Shown here piece after piece: positions 36,129 through 48,246 of a DNA stretch of 64,000 nucleotides (its first letter is position 1; each line of letters begins with the position of its first letter). Source of the stretch: Klebsormidium nitens (taxonomy: Eukaryota > Streptophyta > Klebsormidiophyceae > Klebsormidiales > Klebsormidiaceae). Where the stretch lies: contig DF236955.1 in the NCBI GenBank assembly GCA_000708835.1, positions 310,001 to 374,000 of the forward strand. The letters are read 5' to 3'. The notes under the pieces are model-generated. The model saw only the letters and a program-made list of their open reading frames with translations. It had not been told where the DNA came from and ran no database searches. Position numbers and translations under genes: made by a program.

Positions 36129-39100
36129 ATACGGAAGGTTTTCAGGAGACCATCGCTTTGTGCCCTGAGAAAGATCCTCGGAACTTGAGTTGGCTGGCCG
36201 TAACAGACGGTGTTGCCACCTTCAAGAAGGGTAGGTAACTTCCCCTGATGGCACAAAGATTGTGGGTTTGAATAGTCGGGCAGATTAGAAGGCAACATGC
36301 CGCCTCTTCGATGTTATTTGCATGTGGTGTTTGTTTTTGGCATGGCCTTAGATGTGAAAGGTGCTGATCACGCTCAAAATTCGGTGAAATGCTTTGAACC
36401 GATGAATCTCCTTTCATTCTCAGACGTTGCGAAACGCATTTATTAAACAACTCGAGCTGAGATGTAACGTGTACTTTATTTATTTGCTGCAGGTAACAAG
36501 ACGTATTGGCCGCTCTATGCAGCAAACTTGAATCTTCGGCCCGAGGACTGGTTCAGAAAGTCAAACTGCGTGTTGCTCGCACTTATTCCCAACGGAAAGC
36601 CAGCGAATCTGCAGACGTACCTCGAGCCGCTTGTTTCTGAGCTCAAAGACTATGGTCCAGGAACCCAAGGTGAGAATTATTTGGAAGTTGTCAGAGTTCC
36701 TCAGGGCAACAGCAATTGTTGTGAACTTGACTTGAAGGCATGGCACCTACTAGGCACTATCCATGTTCATACTTTGTGGTACTGCCTTGCACTTTATGCA
36801 TCAGTGAGGCTACACTCGAGCTTCTGACACAATAAATTGAGGAGAGGCCCGAATTCAAAACTTCAATCAGACGGCCGCGACTTTCTTTGATCTAAGAAAG
36901 CTTCTTTCGAAAAATTTAAATATGAAAAATTTCTTCACCTAAGCGGTTTCCTTTCAACGACTTGGCAAAAGTAACAAAAGAAGCAATTCAGATTCGAAGC
37001 TTGCAACGTGCATGTTACGATGTACGACATCATCGAGTATTCTCTGCAGGCCTTGTCGTCCCAGACCCGTCCCAGAACGACGAGCCCTTGCACCTCCATC
37101 TGCTTCTCCAAGGGCACATGTCCGACTACCAGGGACTGCCCCTGTTCACCCAACAGCTCGCTACGGGGGCGCTGCAAGGCTGCTTGTGCTGCACAGCTCC
37201 GGGGGAGCACTCATCGATTCTCGACAAGGTCGTCTACAACAACGATGTCCGGCGAAGCCTCCCCCCCGATCATCCTTTCCGGACGGACCCTTCGTTCGGG
37301 GAGCCGGAGCTGAGAGAACCCCATGCGAAGCGGACGCACAACGAGCTCCTCCAACTGGCACAAGTAGTTGAGCAGACCCCGGAGGGACAAGCAAAGCAAT
37401 TGCTGATAAAAGCGAGCGGGGTCAAGGGGGTTTGTGCATTGCAAGAGCTTAGGTACTACGACATGGTTCGGAGGATGGTCATAGACGGAATGCACGCGCT
37501 CGGAAACACGTCAAAACGGATGGCGGCCAACATCCAAGGGGAGCACGACACCAAGAAAAGCCGTTTGCAGATGCAGGCAACGGCCTTTCAGAACCGGACG
37601 GATTGGATTCAGAAAAGGCTACTTGAACCGGGGGAGAAACGGCCGGGCAAACGGAGGAAGGGGGCGGAAGAGGCAGAGGAGCCCCAAGAGATCGAAGTTT
37701 TCCCCCGGGCGGGATGGGTGATGACGGGCGAGGAGAAAGTCGTTTTCTCCGAGCGGATGGAGATCAAGGTGCCGTCCAACTGCGGCGACAGGCCAAGTGT
37801 GCTGTTCCGACCAGGTGAGGATTTTCGGAATCAAGGAAACGACGTCTTGCTCTTCTTGCTTAGGCAAAACGTTGCTGACAACTTGACGCCAACCTTGGGA
37901 GCGCGAGTTGCCAACAACAGGCTAGATGAAGTCTGCTAGTGACAGCGGGAACGTAGCACCCATGTCGGAAGTCTCTAGACCTTGTAACGTTGTGACCCTG
38001 AGATCGCTGAAGTTGTCCGTTCACCGGACGTTGATCGGACTCNNNNNNNNNNNNNNNNNNNNNNNNNNNNNNNNNNNNNNNNNNNNNNNNNNNNNNNNNN
38101 NNNNNNNNNNNNNNNNNNNNNNNNNNNNNNNNNNNNNNNNNNNNNNNNNNNNNNNNNNNNNNNNNNNNNNNNNNNNNNNNNNNNNNNNNNNNNNNNNNNN
38201 NNNNNNNNNNNNNNNNNNNNNNNNNNNNNNNNNNNNNNNNNNNNNNNNNNNNNNNNNNNNNNNNNNNNNNNNNNNNNNNNNNNNNNNNNNNNNNNNNNNN
38301 NNNNNNNNNNNNNNNNNNNNNNNNNNNNNNNNNNNNNNNNNNNNNNNNNNNNNNNNNNNNNNNNNNNNNNNNNNNNNNNNNNNNNNNNNNNNNNNNNNNN
38401 NNNNNNNNNNNNNNNNNNNNNNNNNNNNNNNNNNNNNNNNNNNNNNNNNNNNNNNNNNNNNNNNNNNCTGGCACCCCCCTGGCAGGGAGCTGGTCGTGCG
38501 CGGCGTCCGGCGCCACTGGCACAGGTGAAAGTTTAAGCCGCCGCGCACGGCCAGCTCCCTGTGGGGGGGGGGGCGAGCAGGGCTTCCGACACCCCCCTGG
38601 CAGGGAGCTGGTCGTGCGCGGCGGCTGGCGCCACACAGGTAGAAGTTTAAGCTGCCGCGAGCGCAGGACCAGCTCTGGCGGGGAGGGTGTCAAGCAGGGC
38701 TGCCGACACCCTCCTGGCAGGGAGCTGGTCGTGCGCGGCGTCGGACACGCCCGCAGTTGGACTGAAGTGACTGGAGAGCTTTTCTGAACGAGCACTTTGG
38801 AAGCACCGGAGCACCGACTGTATTTAAGTTGCTCTAGATGCATCATATCTTTGTAGCAATCCCGATCAGTGGCGGCACCGCACACGTTTCTAGGAACGCA
38901 TAAAACATTCTTTGTTACACATGCAGGTACGTTGAAGAAAACGCATACGTGGATCTTCTTCGGCACAGTCCTGTTTCCATACGCTGTCCGAAACTTGCTC
39001 GAAGAGGAGCCGCGGCTCACGCTCATCCGGCTTTCGAGCGTCATGCTCAAGTTGACCACCCAGGACGTCCGCAAAGAGACTGAAGCAGCGCTGTTGCTGG

Positions 39101-42100
39101 AGACAATAGAAGCGCTTTGCCTTTTCCACCGAGATCTGCCGGAGAGCGAGCAAGTGATCACGGTGCACATCTTGCAGCATCTCTGCGAGCAGCGAACCGA
39201 AGGGGCAGGCCCAATGTCTGCCCTAGACATGTTTGCTCCCGAGCGCTGGCACAATTGGCTAACCGGACTTAGGTTCAGCAGCAAGGCCCCAGAAGCCAGC
39301 ATAGCTCAGCGATATAGCATTGAGCAAACGCTTGCTCTTGCGGAGTCGGTTTTAGCGAACTTGAAACTAGATCCCGCCACGAGCGTGCCTGACGACAGCC
39401 TCAAAAAGCAGAGCTATAGGCTTCATGGCCAGCCTCGAATCGTTGCGGTTCGCAACGAGGAGCTGACTGCTATTGACAAGCTCAATCAGCTTGAATCTGC
39501 AGAGTATGCCGCGCTGCAGATGGAATTCAGCGCAGCAAGTCAGGCCTTCAAAAGCGCTCGCCAGTCTTTTAGGAAGCATCACACGGTAGCAGCTTCTCCC
39601 GAGTACCCCAATCACCTACAGAGCTTTCCGGATAACCTTCTAGACTGGTTAACGGAGAAGAAGGGCAACGACGACATCAGCCCCGAGCTGCTGAGCCTAG
39701 TAAAAGGCCCTTCTGCTTTTGCAGAAAAGTTTGAGCACCTGAGTTTCCCTAGCTGCCATTTTAGATCCAAAAGACTGGACGAGCTGTCCAAGGCAACGCA
39801 AGACAGCGGCATAAAAGCTCGTCTTTCTATTCGCCGTCTGCAAGACGGCTCGCTTCAGCGGCTTCAGTACTTTGGCCACATGCTGTACGTTCTGAGAGTG
39901 CGGGTTGGCGACACATTCCGTGACTACATGCGCGCAGCCTGGTACCGCAAGCCGCAGCAGGACGAGCTCCATGGCCTCTGGACCGTCAAGAAAGATGGGC
40001 TGATTGGTGACAAGTGGCGCCCTTTTGTGCGGATGCAGGACGTAGAGGGTCAGGTGTTCTACGGGGACGACCCCCTCGAGCGCTCCGTCCGGATCGTTCT
40101 TGAGAAACAGCCCCGAGCAGGTCGGAGTTTCTGCACTGAAGCAGGTGATGAGGGCGACCTGGCAGCCGCCGCCGCGGAAGCTGGCGGCACTTCCTCTTGT
40201 CTCGAGCGAAGAGAAGTCGAAGAAGGGCGGGGAAAATGTACGGACGATGCGGGAAGTGGAAGCGTAGCAGAGCCCGGGGGGGAGGATGAGGGGAAGAGGG
40301 AAAGCAAGAGAAGGGACATGTCTCTAGGTGAAGACAACCCACAGCAACAGGCGGAGATGCAAGAACGGTCTGAAGAGAGCATAGAAAAGGAAGAGGGGCC
40401 AGAGGCAAGCGCATCTGGGTTCGGAAGTGGGGACGCGCCACCTACTCGAGAAGAGATGGGCACGGGGTCAGAGAGCGACGGGGAAAGAGCGGGGCCTCTT
40501 GCAATTCCGGTCCATCTGCTGCAAGCTTTGCACCTCGAGAAGCCTTGCAAGTCAACCCTCCCTTTTGGCTTAACCGAGTGTCTAAACTGGATCAACGATG
40601 AAGAGGCGGACGGAAACAAGCTGTTGGCTCAGCGTCGAGCTGGCGGCAGTCGGAGTGGGGCCAGCCTGGACGTGCGGAGAGAGGACCTGAAGCGGTTTGC
40701 CGGCAACAACCTCCTCAACGATGTGGTGAGAATTTTCTCATGGGACTGAGGTCAACACGGTCGATAACATCAGGCTTTTACCAAATACTCGTGCTTCTTC
40801 CAATCTCATAATTGTAGGAAAACTAGTGACGTCAGTGACGTCACCTCTGCGGGCTGCCCTTCGATTCGGAGCTTTTGCAAGCTGGCAGTAGGCTACTCTT
40901 TACCGAAGTCTTTTCCAAGTTCCAGGTTTTGTTCCAGTTGCGCGTGTCCAATCAGAGCCTCCAAACTCGCCTCCAAAAAGGAGGTCAGTGCGGTTCCTAG
41001 TAGGCCCTATGCGTCCGGCGTTGTTTATGAAACCCTCTTTCGTTTAAGGAAATGGCTGATTGCTCCGGCTTCGCGGCCGCACACGCGCTCGTGGCGGCCC
41101 CGTGAACTTGAGGCCAACGTTTAAACACATTTGCTTTATTTATGACTTTCTGGCCTTTCTGACTGAGCCTGCCGCCGTGCATTGCCTAAGCAATCGTTTC
41201 TAAGCACCCGTTCAAAAAAGTGTTGCAGGTTACGAATCACAAAGGCGTTCTCACACCGCGTACATCTTTGCCATCAGATAACACTGCATCACTGCTTCTG
41301 CTTTTGAACTTCTCAGAACGTTTCTGCAGTTGGTCGATGCGAAGCAATCAGGTCTACTGTCAAGCTGAAGGAGCAAGCAGTGCACAGTTGGATCGGCTGT
41401 CGTATGAGAGACTCGTTAAGTGTCCCGCTTTTGTGGTTGGGCCGGTACCCAATGAACGGCAAAGCCTTCCGTGACGCGTTCTTTTATTGAAACCTAAAAA
41501 CAACTTACAATTCACAGGACATGGATGCCATGACGGGCCTAATCGCCGCAGAAGCGGAGCGCCAAGGCCTCGACGCGTGCTTCTTTTCGAGCCTGTTCTA
41601 CGTCAAGCTTTCGGCAGAAGGGGTCAGCCGGTCCTTGCTGCGGTGGATCTCGAGGCAGGCCCTCCAGCCGCGCGCGCGCAACGGTTTCTTTGTGGTCAAT
41701 GTTAACCAGAACCACTGGATCGCGTTTCATGCACTACCAACCGCTCAAAGGCCGGCGCTCATGGTTTACGACTCTTCGAAGAGTCCCGCGGGACCTGACC
41801 CGGTAATCATTCAGGTAATTTTCATCCGGCAATTGATATGAAACCTGCCAGCAAGAATTGTTTCGTTGTTTACCGCTTGAGTCTGACTTGCTTGTTGCCT
41901 CGTGTGTAAGAGTCGAGGAGACGCTCGACGCTTTTTCCGTTCTGGACTTAGCTACGCCTGCCGTGATTCGAAACCAAGACTGCTTTCGTTGGCAAGCTCT
42001 GACCTTTTGACAAGAAGCAAGGGGACATAGAACACGTTCGATTTCCCTGGGTTGATTGGCAGCCCCGCTGTTCCTCGTTGGTTTCTTTTGAAGAGGACGG

Positions 42101-42981
42101 AAATTGAAAACTCTCCGGCGAACGTGCGCCCATTCACGTCCCATGGCGGGAGTCGAAGCAAAAGGGAAAGCGAGACACTTTCGAAAGTATTCTGGTGCTA
42201 CTTTTGCTCGGAACAGGACGAAAGCAACAAAGAGAATCTTTACTTTGCAGAACATCAAGCAACTTCACGAGGCGGTTCTGCAAGTGGATCCGGGCGACTG
42301 GGAAGTGACGGTTAAGGACTGCTCGCAACAGGTGCGTTAGGTGCTCCCATATTGCCTTGCGATCGACCTGGCCAGCACCACATCTGAACACGCTGATGGA
42401 TCCAAACCTAACGTCATGTCTAAAGTGCTTGCGTGATCAGAGCGCGGTAGGCACGACGCGCATTGGAAGCCGATCCCAGGAAGCTTTGCGGGTTTACTTT
42501 GCTTCTTATCGCTTCATCTACGTGGACAATAACCCGCCGTTCGGAACGGTCGTATGGCGCGCAAAGTACCTTATGCCTTGATTAGCCGGTCAAGGTGTCA
42601 ATTCTGCATGGGTGCCAGATGTCCAGGATTGACCGAGGCGACTCGTTTACTTTGTCAGGACCGGAAGTCTGCTGTTACTGGGCCTACTGAGCAAGTCGAA
42701 ATCGAGGTCCTGCCTCAAATCACCGAGATAATCATCACGAACCCTCTCGTGTGTGATCGACCGCTGTATTAATTTTGACACACTTTGAAGGCTTGCTGAT
42801 CAGATGAGCTCTCTCTGCCGTGCAGGGCGCAGACAGCATGGATTGCGGCATCTACTGCCTGCACTTTATGAGGTGCCTCGCTTTGGGGCAGCAAGACATG
42901 ATGCGGTTGTCGAGAAGGAAGGTTCATTTCTTGAGGAAAGTCATGCCTTTGGAGATTGTGCGGGGCCAGCTTTACATGTAA
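36129..42981 (+). CDS. CACTA-type tnp2-DUF4218 transposase fused to Ulp1/SENP-type cysteine protease
   Basis: Exons: 36129-36230, 36493-36669, 37050-37814, 38927-40725, 41518-41814, 42251-42331 and 42826-42981 (TAA); every join keeps phase. The tnp2 signatures are NLSWLAVTDGVATFKKG, WPLYAANL, NLQTYLEPLVSELKD, CLCC, LPPDHPFRTD and the LKKTHTWIFFGTVLFPYAVR block. DUF4218-like motifs follow (EQVITVHILQHLCEQ; MFAPERWHNWL; PEASIAQRY). A long Glu/Ser-rich acidic linker spans ~40130-40500. The last three exons form a C48 peptidase: LLNDV, FFSSLFYVKLS, QNHWIAFHA (His), MVYDSS (Asp), CSQQ (Gln) and DSMDCGIYC (Cys). All catalytic positions are present. The known role of Ulp1/SENP proteases is SUMO cleavage; in transposons their role is unclear. 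The usual N-terminal zinc-binding part was not found, so the gene may be 5'-truncated or have an unseen exon. Intron 3 contains an assembly gap and a hairpin satellite. Confidence 0.8.
38043..38467. other. Assembly gap (N)
   Basis: 425 N lie in intron 3 of the transposase gene. The right border runs straight into hairpin-forming tandem units, so the gap is probably more of the same satellite. Confidence 0.99.
38472..38750. repeat. Tandem ~118-bp hairpin-unit satellite
   Basis: Units start at 38472, 38590 and 38707 (partial), each opening CACCC(C/T)CCTGGCAGGGA then GCTGGTCGTGCGCGGC. Within unit 1 the arm at 38483-38504 is complementary to 38540-38561 over 22 positions, with one G/T wobble. 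So each unit can fold back. Unit 2 keeps a more degenerate version. It abuts the N gap. Confidence 0.85.
40826..40844. promoter_or_regulatory. Double TGACGTCA palindrome
   Basis: GTGACGTCAGTGACGTCAC contains two overlapping TGACGTCA cores, the recognised bZIP/CRE-type site. It lies in intron 4 of the transposase gene, ~100 bp after the donor. Function is not shown. Confidence 0.4.
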
Positions 42982-43913
42982 CGGCAGAAACTTTGGGGCA
43001 ATAATGATTGGCCTGATTGGTTTGTCACTTCTCCTAGCCTTGTTTACAAACGACGGCGTTTCTAAGGGCCCGACCAATTGCTAGGGCGCTTACCAGAACG
43101 CTTAGATCCTTGAGAGCAGAGTGAAGGGCTTGAGATTATTTGGCATGCTGTTTGACGGAAGTTAAGGTCAAGGAAGTGTATTCAAAACACGTTCGCATTC
43201 AAGTCCGGTCCCTTACAAGAGGCTCGTCAAGTGGGCCGTTGTGACCGTTGGTGGGTGTTGCGGCTTATAGTCATTTTCTGTTCACATGATTCTGTTCAAC
43301 ATGCCAGAACGCTAGAATGCCGTGGAGTCCAAACTGATCCGCGCGCTGCACGACAAACATATGATAACTATTATGTACAATTGGTCCTTTAGCAAAGAGC
43401 GCCGCCTCTTGTTGCTTTGAGATCATCGCACTTTTGACCGCGTGGGCTGCAGTGCGCTATCTATGCCTTGATGCAATCGTCTACAAATGATCTCTTGGAC
43501 TAGAGCTCCAGCAGCATGTGCTTGCGCCCCATCTTAGCTAGGCTAAAGCCGTTCTAGTATGTTCAGCCTACAACGTTCAAACGTTCTAACAAAGTGCGTC
43601 CGTGTTTTAGTATCCTTCTAGTCCGTTCTAGTAATGTTTGAGTATGTTCTAGAAAGGTTCTAGTCTGTTCTAGGTACGGCAAAGATGTCGATACCGGTTC
43701 TAGGCCGTTCTCAACTAGAACCTTACTAGCACGCAGCGTTCTAGTCAGAAGCGTCCTAGAACACCCCTGTTCTAGTGCGGTACCTGACTAGAACGGCTTA
43801 CTAGAACAGCCCCCCTGTTTATAGTGACCAGTGGTTAAACCGAGGGAGGCAAAAAGACTCTGCTCACCTACGGAAAAGAGGCCCACTAACCGGCCCTGTT
43901 TTCTTATCCCTAG
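42982..43913. other. Gap between transposase stop and phosphodiesterase exon
   Basis: No coding exon was recognised. It contains the transposase 3' UTR, then the GTTCTAG-rich tract (annotated separately), then ~88 bp of apparent phosphodiesterase intron ending in a TTTTCTTATCCCTAG acceptor. Confidence 0.55.
43546..43826. repeat. GTTCTAG-rich palindromic tract, probable CACTA 3' subterminal repeats and terminus
   Basis: More than a dozen GTTCTAG or CTAGAAC-like motifs occur in both orientations. The left edge GCCGTTCTAGTA is the inverted complement of ACTAGAACGGC near 43790-43801. The tract is followed by TTTATAGTG, ending at 43826; a CACTA element ends in ..TAGTG. Clustered short subterminal repeats in both orientations next to the terminus are known for CACTA elements and bind the element's own protein. 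A separate foldback element is the alternative. Confidence 0.6.
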
Positions 43914-46900
43914 GGCACGGAAGTCCTTTTCGACGAGAGCATCGAGTACGACCTGACCAAGCTGGACGGCGGGGCTCCCGCGCCCGGCGTTTCCCCCATC
44001 AACCCGGATAACCTCCCCCGCGACCCCAAGCAGGGCTGCAAGCCCGTGTTCCCCAACGAGCTGGTCCGAGTTAACACTATCTTCGAGGTGAGGTCCAAGT
44101 CCGTGCTTTCCTTGGATGAAGTGTGAATCATAATTCGTGTCTATCAAGAGAGCCACGCTTGCTGCGTTTGCGTGGCGAAGAGTCTGCGGCGCAATTTGAC
44201 TTTCAAGCGCGGGCGGAATGTGCAGGGACTGCGTTTCAACTCTTGTGGTGCTCGTAGCAAGCTCCAGCAGAATCGATGGGCTGGAACGGGACTCCAGTAT
44301 GTACACAAGTACTCTAAATAGGGTTCGAAAGCTAAGCTACTGGTTCCTAAGCTTCCGGTTTCCGGCTATGCTGTGTGACACGATCCCGCACTTTTCACAT
44401 AGGCAGTGCCGCCACAGCACCTCTTGACACCGACTCCATGCTCCCTGATTTCCACGTCCTCGAGTCCTACTCCAGAGCAGCTCTACGAAGCAGCCAGTCG
44501 ATTCAGTCGTTCCAAGGGTTCTGGGTTCAAAACACAAACATCCCTGGGAATCCGCTCTTACAGGTCGCTGCTCAGTCCGGGCTCTACACCGCTTTTGCGG
44601 ACAAGCACATCGGCGCGTACACCATCGCCAAGGGCCCGTCGGGCACCGGGGTGTCCGACTACGCGTCTCTCGAGGTCGCCACCACAGAGCCCCAGTACAC
44701 CGACGCCAACGGCTTGGCCGACGGCCTGGTGGGCGACAACGGGGTGCCCATCTACGACTCCCTCAAGGTAACGGTGGTTGGCTGTGAAACGTCTCACAAG
44801 ACCCAAATATTGACCGTTCCTCCCAGTTCAGGAACTTGCCCCGTATTGATCGTGTGTGACTGTTTCGACCTCGCAGAACATTGGAAGGCACGACGGGAGG
44901 ATTTGCACCTTCAGAAGCTCAGTTTCCAACTGTGCGGGTCTCCAACCTCGTTATCAATACGAGACGCGGCAGCAAAATGGACTGAAATGTCTGGAACAGG
45001 ATGATGATCACGTTGAGGGATCCGAAGCATCAGAGTCCCTGTCAAAAACCTATAGATTGACAGGACTTGTAAGCGTGTTTTGTCGTAGCGAATTATTACC
45101 AGTCGCTGACTCTCAGTACATTCGCTGCCTCAGGTCGCTCAGGCAATCAACTGGATTGACGGCTTCGACCATACCCGCACCCAGTTCAACGGCAAGGCCC
45201 CCGCTATCATGTACTACAACTACCAGGTAACGAGCGGACTTCACCGTGAAAGCAGCGTTTTTCAACAGTCACGAAAACATGGACAGGAGCGGTTCCGTCC
45301 CAAATGGATCATGAGGTGTTCGAAGGTTTTCCTTACGCTTGTCCCTGCACAATTTCCTTCGCGATTCTCGGCACATGTCGACAATTGCCAGCTGGTCTAG
45401 TCTTCCAGTGCTATGGGCTCGGTGAGCTGTAAACCATTCTTTCTGGAGTCCAACCTTCTCTGGACACAAGTGCCTCTTGTCACACGAAAATGCTTGATCA
45501 AGAGCATGTCGAAACGTAAATTTGTAATCTCAACACAGAGCCCTCGGCTCCCCAGCCTGATGTTTTTTCTGAGAGCTCCATAAGCATTGGTTCTTTGTGC
45601 TTTGACGCACGAGAGCGTGGCAGAGTATCCCGGACCCTCGCCACTGTTTCCAAGCGATTCAAAGTTTCAAGAGATGCTCAGTTGCCAAAGAGAGATAAAC
45701 CAGCAATAACGAGGAATGTTGGCCGTCAACTCAGGTGGTGAGCGTCAACCAGAAGCTGGCGGGTCAGGGCTACGTCAACAACCTTCCCCCTCCTGCGGGC
45801 CCAGTTCCGACCGAGTATGTCCGGCAGGCCATCGCGTATGCGGATAGCTCCATCGGCCAGCTCATTGCCGAGCTCGAGAAGAACCAGATCCTGGGACAGA
45901 CCGTGAGGGCCGCACAACCGGACTCATTCTAAGAAATCAGCCAATGCTCTTACTTCTTTCGAACGGACCGTGAACTTGCTACCTGCCCAGACCGACGGTG
46001 TTACTTCCACTCACGTTTCTAATCATCTCAAACGGTCGTCATAAGTAATTCCGCCACAAGTGCTTTTGCTGACACGGCTGGAGTGTTTGTGCTCTGCCGC
46101 ATTGCCGCGGGTGACGAAAGTTTCTGTCATCTGACGAAGCAACCACAATATGTTGGGACCAAAGACTTCCTGGCAGCCCACTCGGCTTGCGGGCTCTGTG
46201 AATTCGCGCAACCGTCGAAGCCGCGCTTCACGTGACCAAATCCGGCCGTCCATTTGAGAAGGTTGACAAATGGACGGCGCGGAGCTCAGTGCATGGCTCC
46301 AAGCAGGGGCTTTCTAGCCTCTCCTCTCACACCTTGCTGACGCTGTCTCTTCTCCCCCCAGGTGCTGATCGTGACGGCCAAGCACGGGCAGTCGCCCATC
46401 GACCCGAGCCTGCTGAAGAAGCTGAAGCCCAGCGTGGTGACGGACGCCATTGCCGGTTTCTTGAACGACACCAGCGAGCCGGCACAGCTGAGCGGCGACG
46501 ACTCGCTCCTCATCTGGCTCCACAACACCGCCAAGGGCCCCGCGCTCCGGGACTACCTGAACGCCAACAAGGTAGGCTCCGGCAGTGTCAACAGCGTTTG
46601 TGTTCTGGTGTGATCTTCTTGCTTTCCAATGTGGTTGGTTTATCAGAGTGAATCGACCTTTCTTCTGAAACGAATCGATGAACAGAGCCGGTGCTTTTCA
46701 AGGGGTTTTTGCTCGGAGACTCTCGGGCTTTGGGAAGTCGAAGCTGGATGTAGAGGGAAGGCTGCATTTTTCGAGCCGAAGGGTCGAGGACGTAAGTGAG
46801 GGCAGCGGGGCAAAGCCGACATTGTTGCTTGTTTCAGAGGGCGTTCTTGAGGGCGACAAAGCAAGGATTTCAAAAACCTCCACCGTCAAATGACCTGCAT

Positions 46901-48246
46901 TTCTTGGCGCTCAAGGAGCGCCTGCCAGGCTAAATCTCCTGAAGCAATTCGATCCCCGCTCCTTTGGGCGCGTATGGCCATCGCCCAAGCCCGTTGACTC
47001 CTTCGACTCTCCCAGTTTGCCGAAAAAACAAACGACCTCGTCGGCACTAACCTGCACATAAGTCAAAGAAGGCAGACCTGCCTTTGACCGAGGTTCGTCG
47101 GGCGTTGTCTTTGGAGGCTTGACCCAGAGGAAACGAGGACCTTCTGCCCCCGGGGAATGAGGTCGATGTGGAGCTTCTTTGAGTCGCTTCGCTTGCGCTA
47201 GCCTGACTCCCTCCCGCGGCTGCCCGCCCCGTGTGCAGGCCAAGTTCCTGATCGACCAGTGGTACCACTACAGTGACCTGGGCCTGGCTCTCAACGACTA
47301 CGTGCCGGACATCCAGTGCAAGTCCGTCAAGGGCACCATCTACACCGGCGGCTCCAAGATCGAGGAGCACGGCGGCTACGCGTGAGCAGAAGCATCACCA
47401 ATCAGCTTTGGTGGATTGCAGACATGTTGCCTCAGCAACCGAATTTGTTCCTCTTGAAGCCGACTCGGCAACTTTCAGGGTGCTTATCTTCCACCGTTCC
47501 GCTCTTCCTCGTTTTGTTTTTGGTCCTCAATGCGCTCAACGCGTCCTTGCAGTGATGACGACACGCACGTGCCCATCTTCGTGGCCAACAAGTACCTCAC
47601 CGCCAACACCGACTTTTCTCTGATCGCCACGAAGCAGGTGAGAAGAGGGAAAGAGGCGCAGAATGGAGCCCGCTTCTGTACCTCAAGGAGGAGTCCTTGA
47701 ACCCGCTTCTGCACCTTGGGGAGTTGTCGGTTCGACGGCTATGTCTATTCTTTCTGTCGGATTCCGTGCCTTTGGTTATAGCAAACGCGTTGTGCGGGCT
47801 GCAGTCCGTGTCTTTCAAGCGGCTCCTTATGGAAGCGCAATGAACGTTGACAATACACACGTTGGATTAAGTGGTTGATTGAAGTGCCTGCCACAATTCG
47901 ATGAGAATTCACAATCTCTGGTGGGCGAACTCTAATTCCTTGTGTCAATCGCGTTCTGGAAACTTAATCGTGAACTGATGAAAGCTTGCCAGCTGGCTCT
48001 GCCGGATTATTGTGGGCTGACACCCACAGCCAGTGTCAAGTTGGAACTGCTTCAATAAGGGCACCTGTCCAGCCGTTCCTCGGCGCAGCTGTTAGGAGAC
48101 GGAGCAATCGCTAAGACCCGTTTGTTTGTTTGTTTCTATTGCAGATTGCGCCGACTACGTTGACCCTGCTGGGTCTCGACTACACCAAGCTGCAGGCCGT
48201 GGGCATCGAGGGCACTCAACTGCTGCCCAACACCGAGCTGTACTAG
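43914..48246 (+). CDS. Type I phosphodiesterase / alkaline-phosphatase-superfamily protein (5' part missing)
   Basis: Eight exons: 43914-44087, 44564-44767, 45134-45226, 45735-45902, 46362-46571, 47239-47381, 47553-47637 and 48145-48246 (TAG). All keep phase; ~392 residues are visible. Motifs: GTEVLFDESIEYDLTKLDGG, GCKPVFPNELVRVNTIFE, SGLYTAFADKHIGAY, INWIDGFDHTRTQFNGKAP, YNYQVVSVNQKL, AYADSSIGQLIAELEKN, VLIVTAKHGQSPID, GGYADDDTHVPIFVAN. These fit the phosphodiesterase branch of the alkaline phosphatase superfamily found in fungi, bacteria and some plants. Late metal-ligand regions (AKHG and DDTH) are present. The first metal-binding Asp and the Ser/Thr nucleophile, expected ~100 residues further N-terminal, are absent here. 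The first exon has a good acceptor but no recognisable upstream partner, so 5' exons lie beyond the neighbouring transposon or are lost. Confidence 0.82.

Noticed and set aside
36757-36762. CACTAT as the left end of the transposon
   Set aside because: It lies downstream of the first two transposase exons and does not match the right terminus beyond six bases.
37860-39302. 480-codon minus-strand frame across the N gap
   Set aside because: Its length comes from the N run and the hairpin satellite. It is antisense to the transposase exon.
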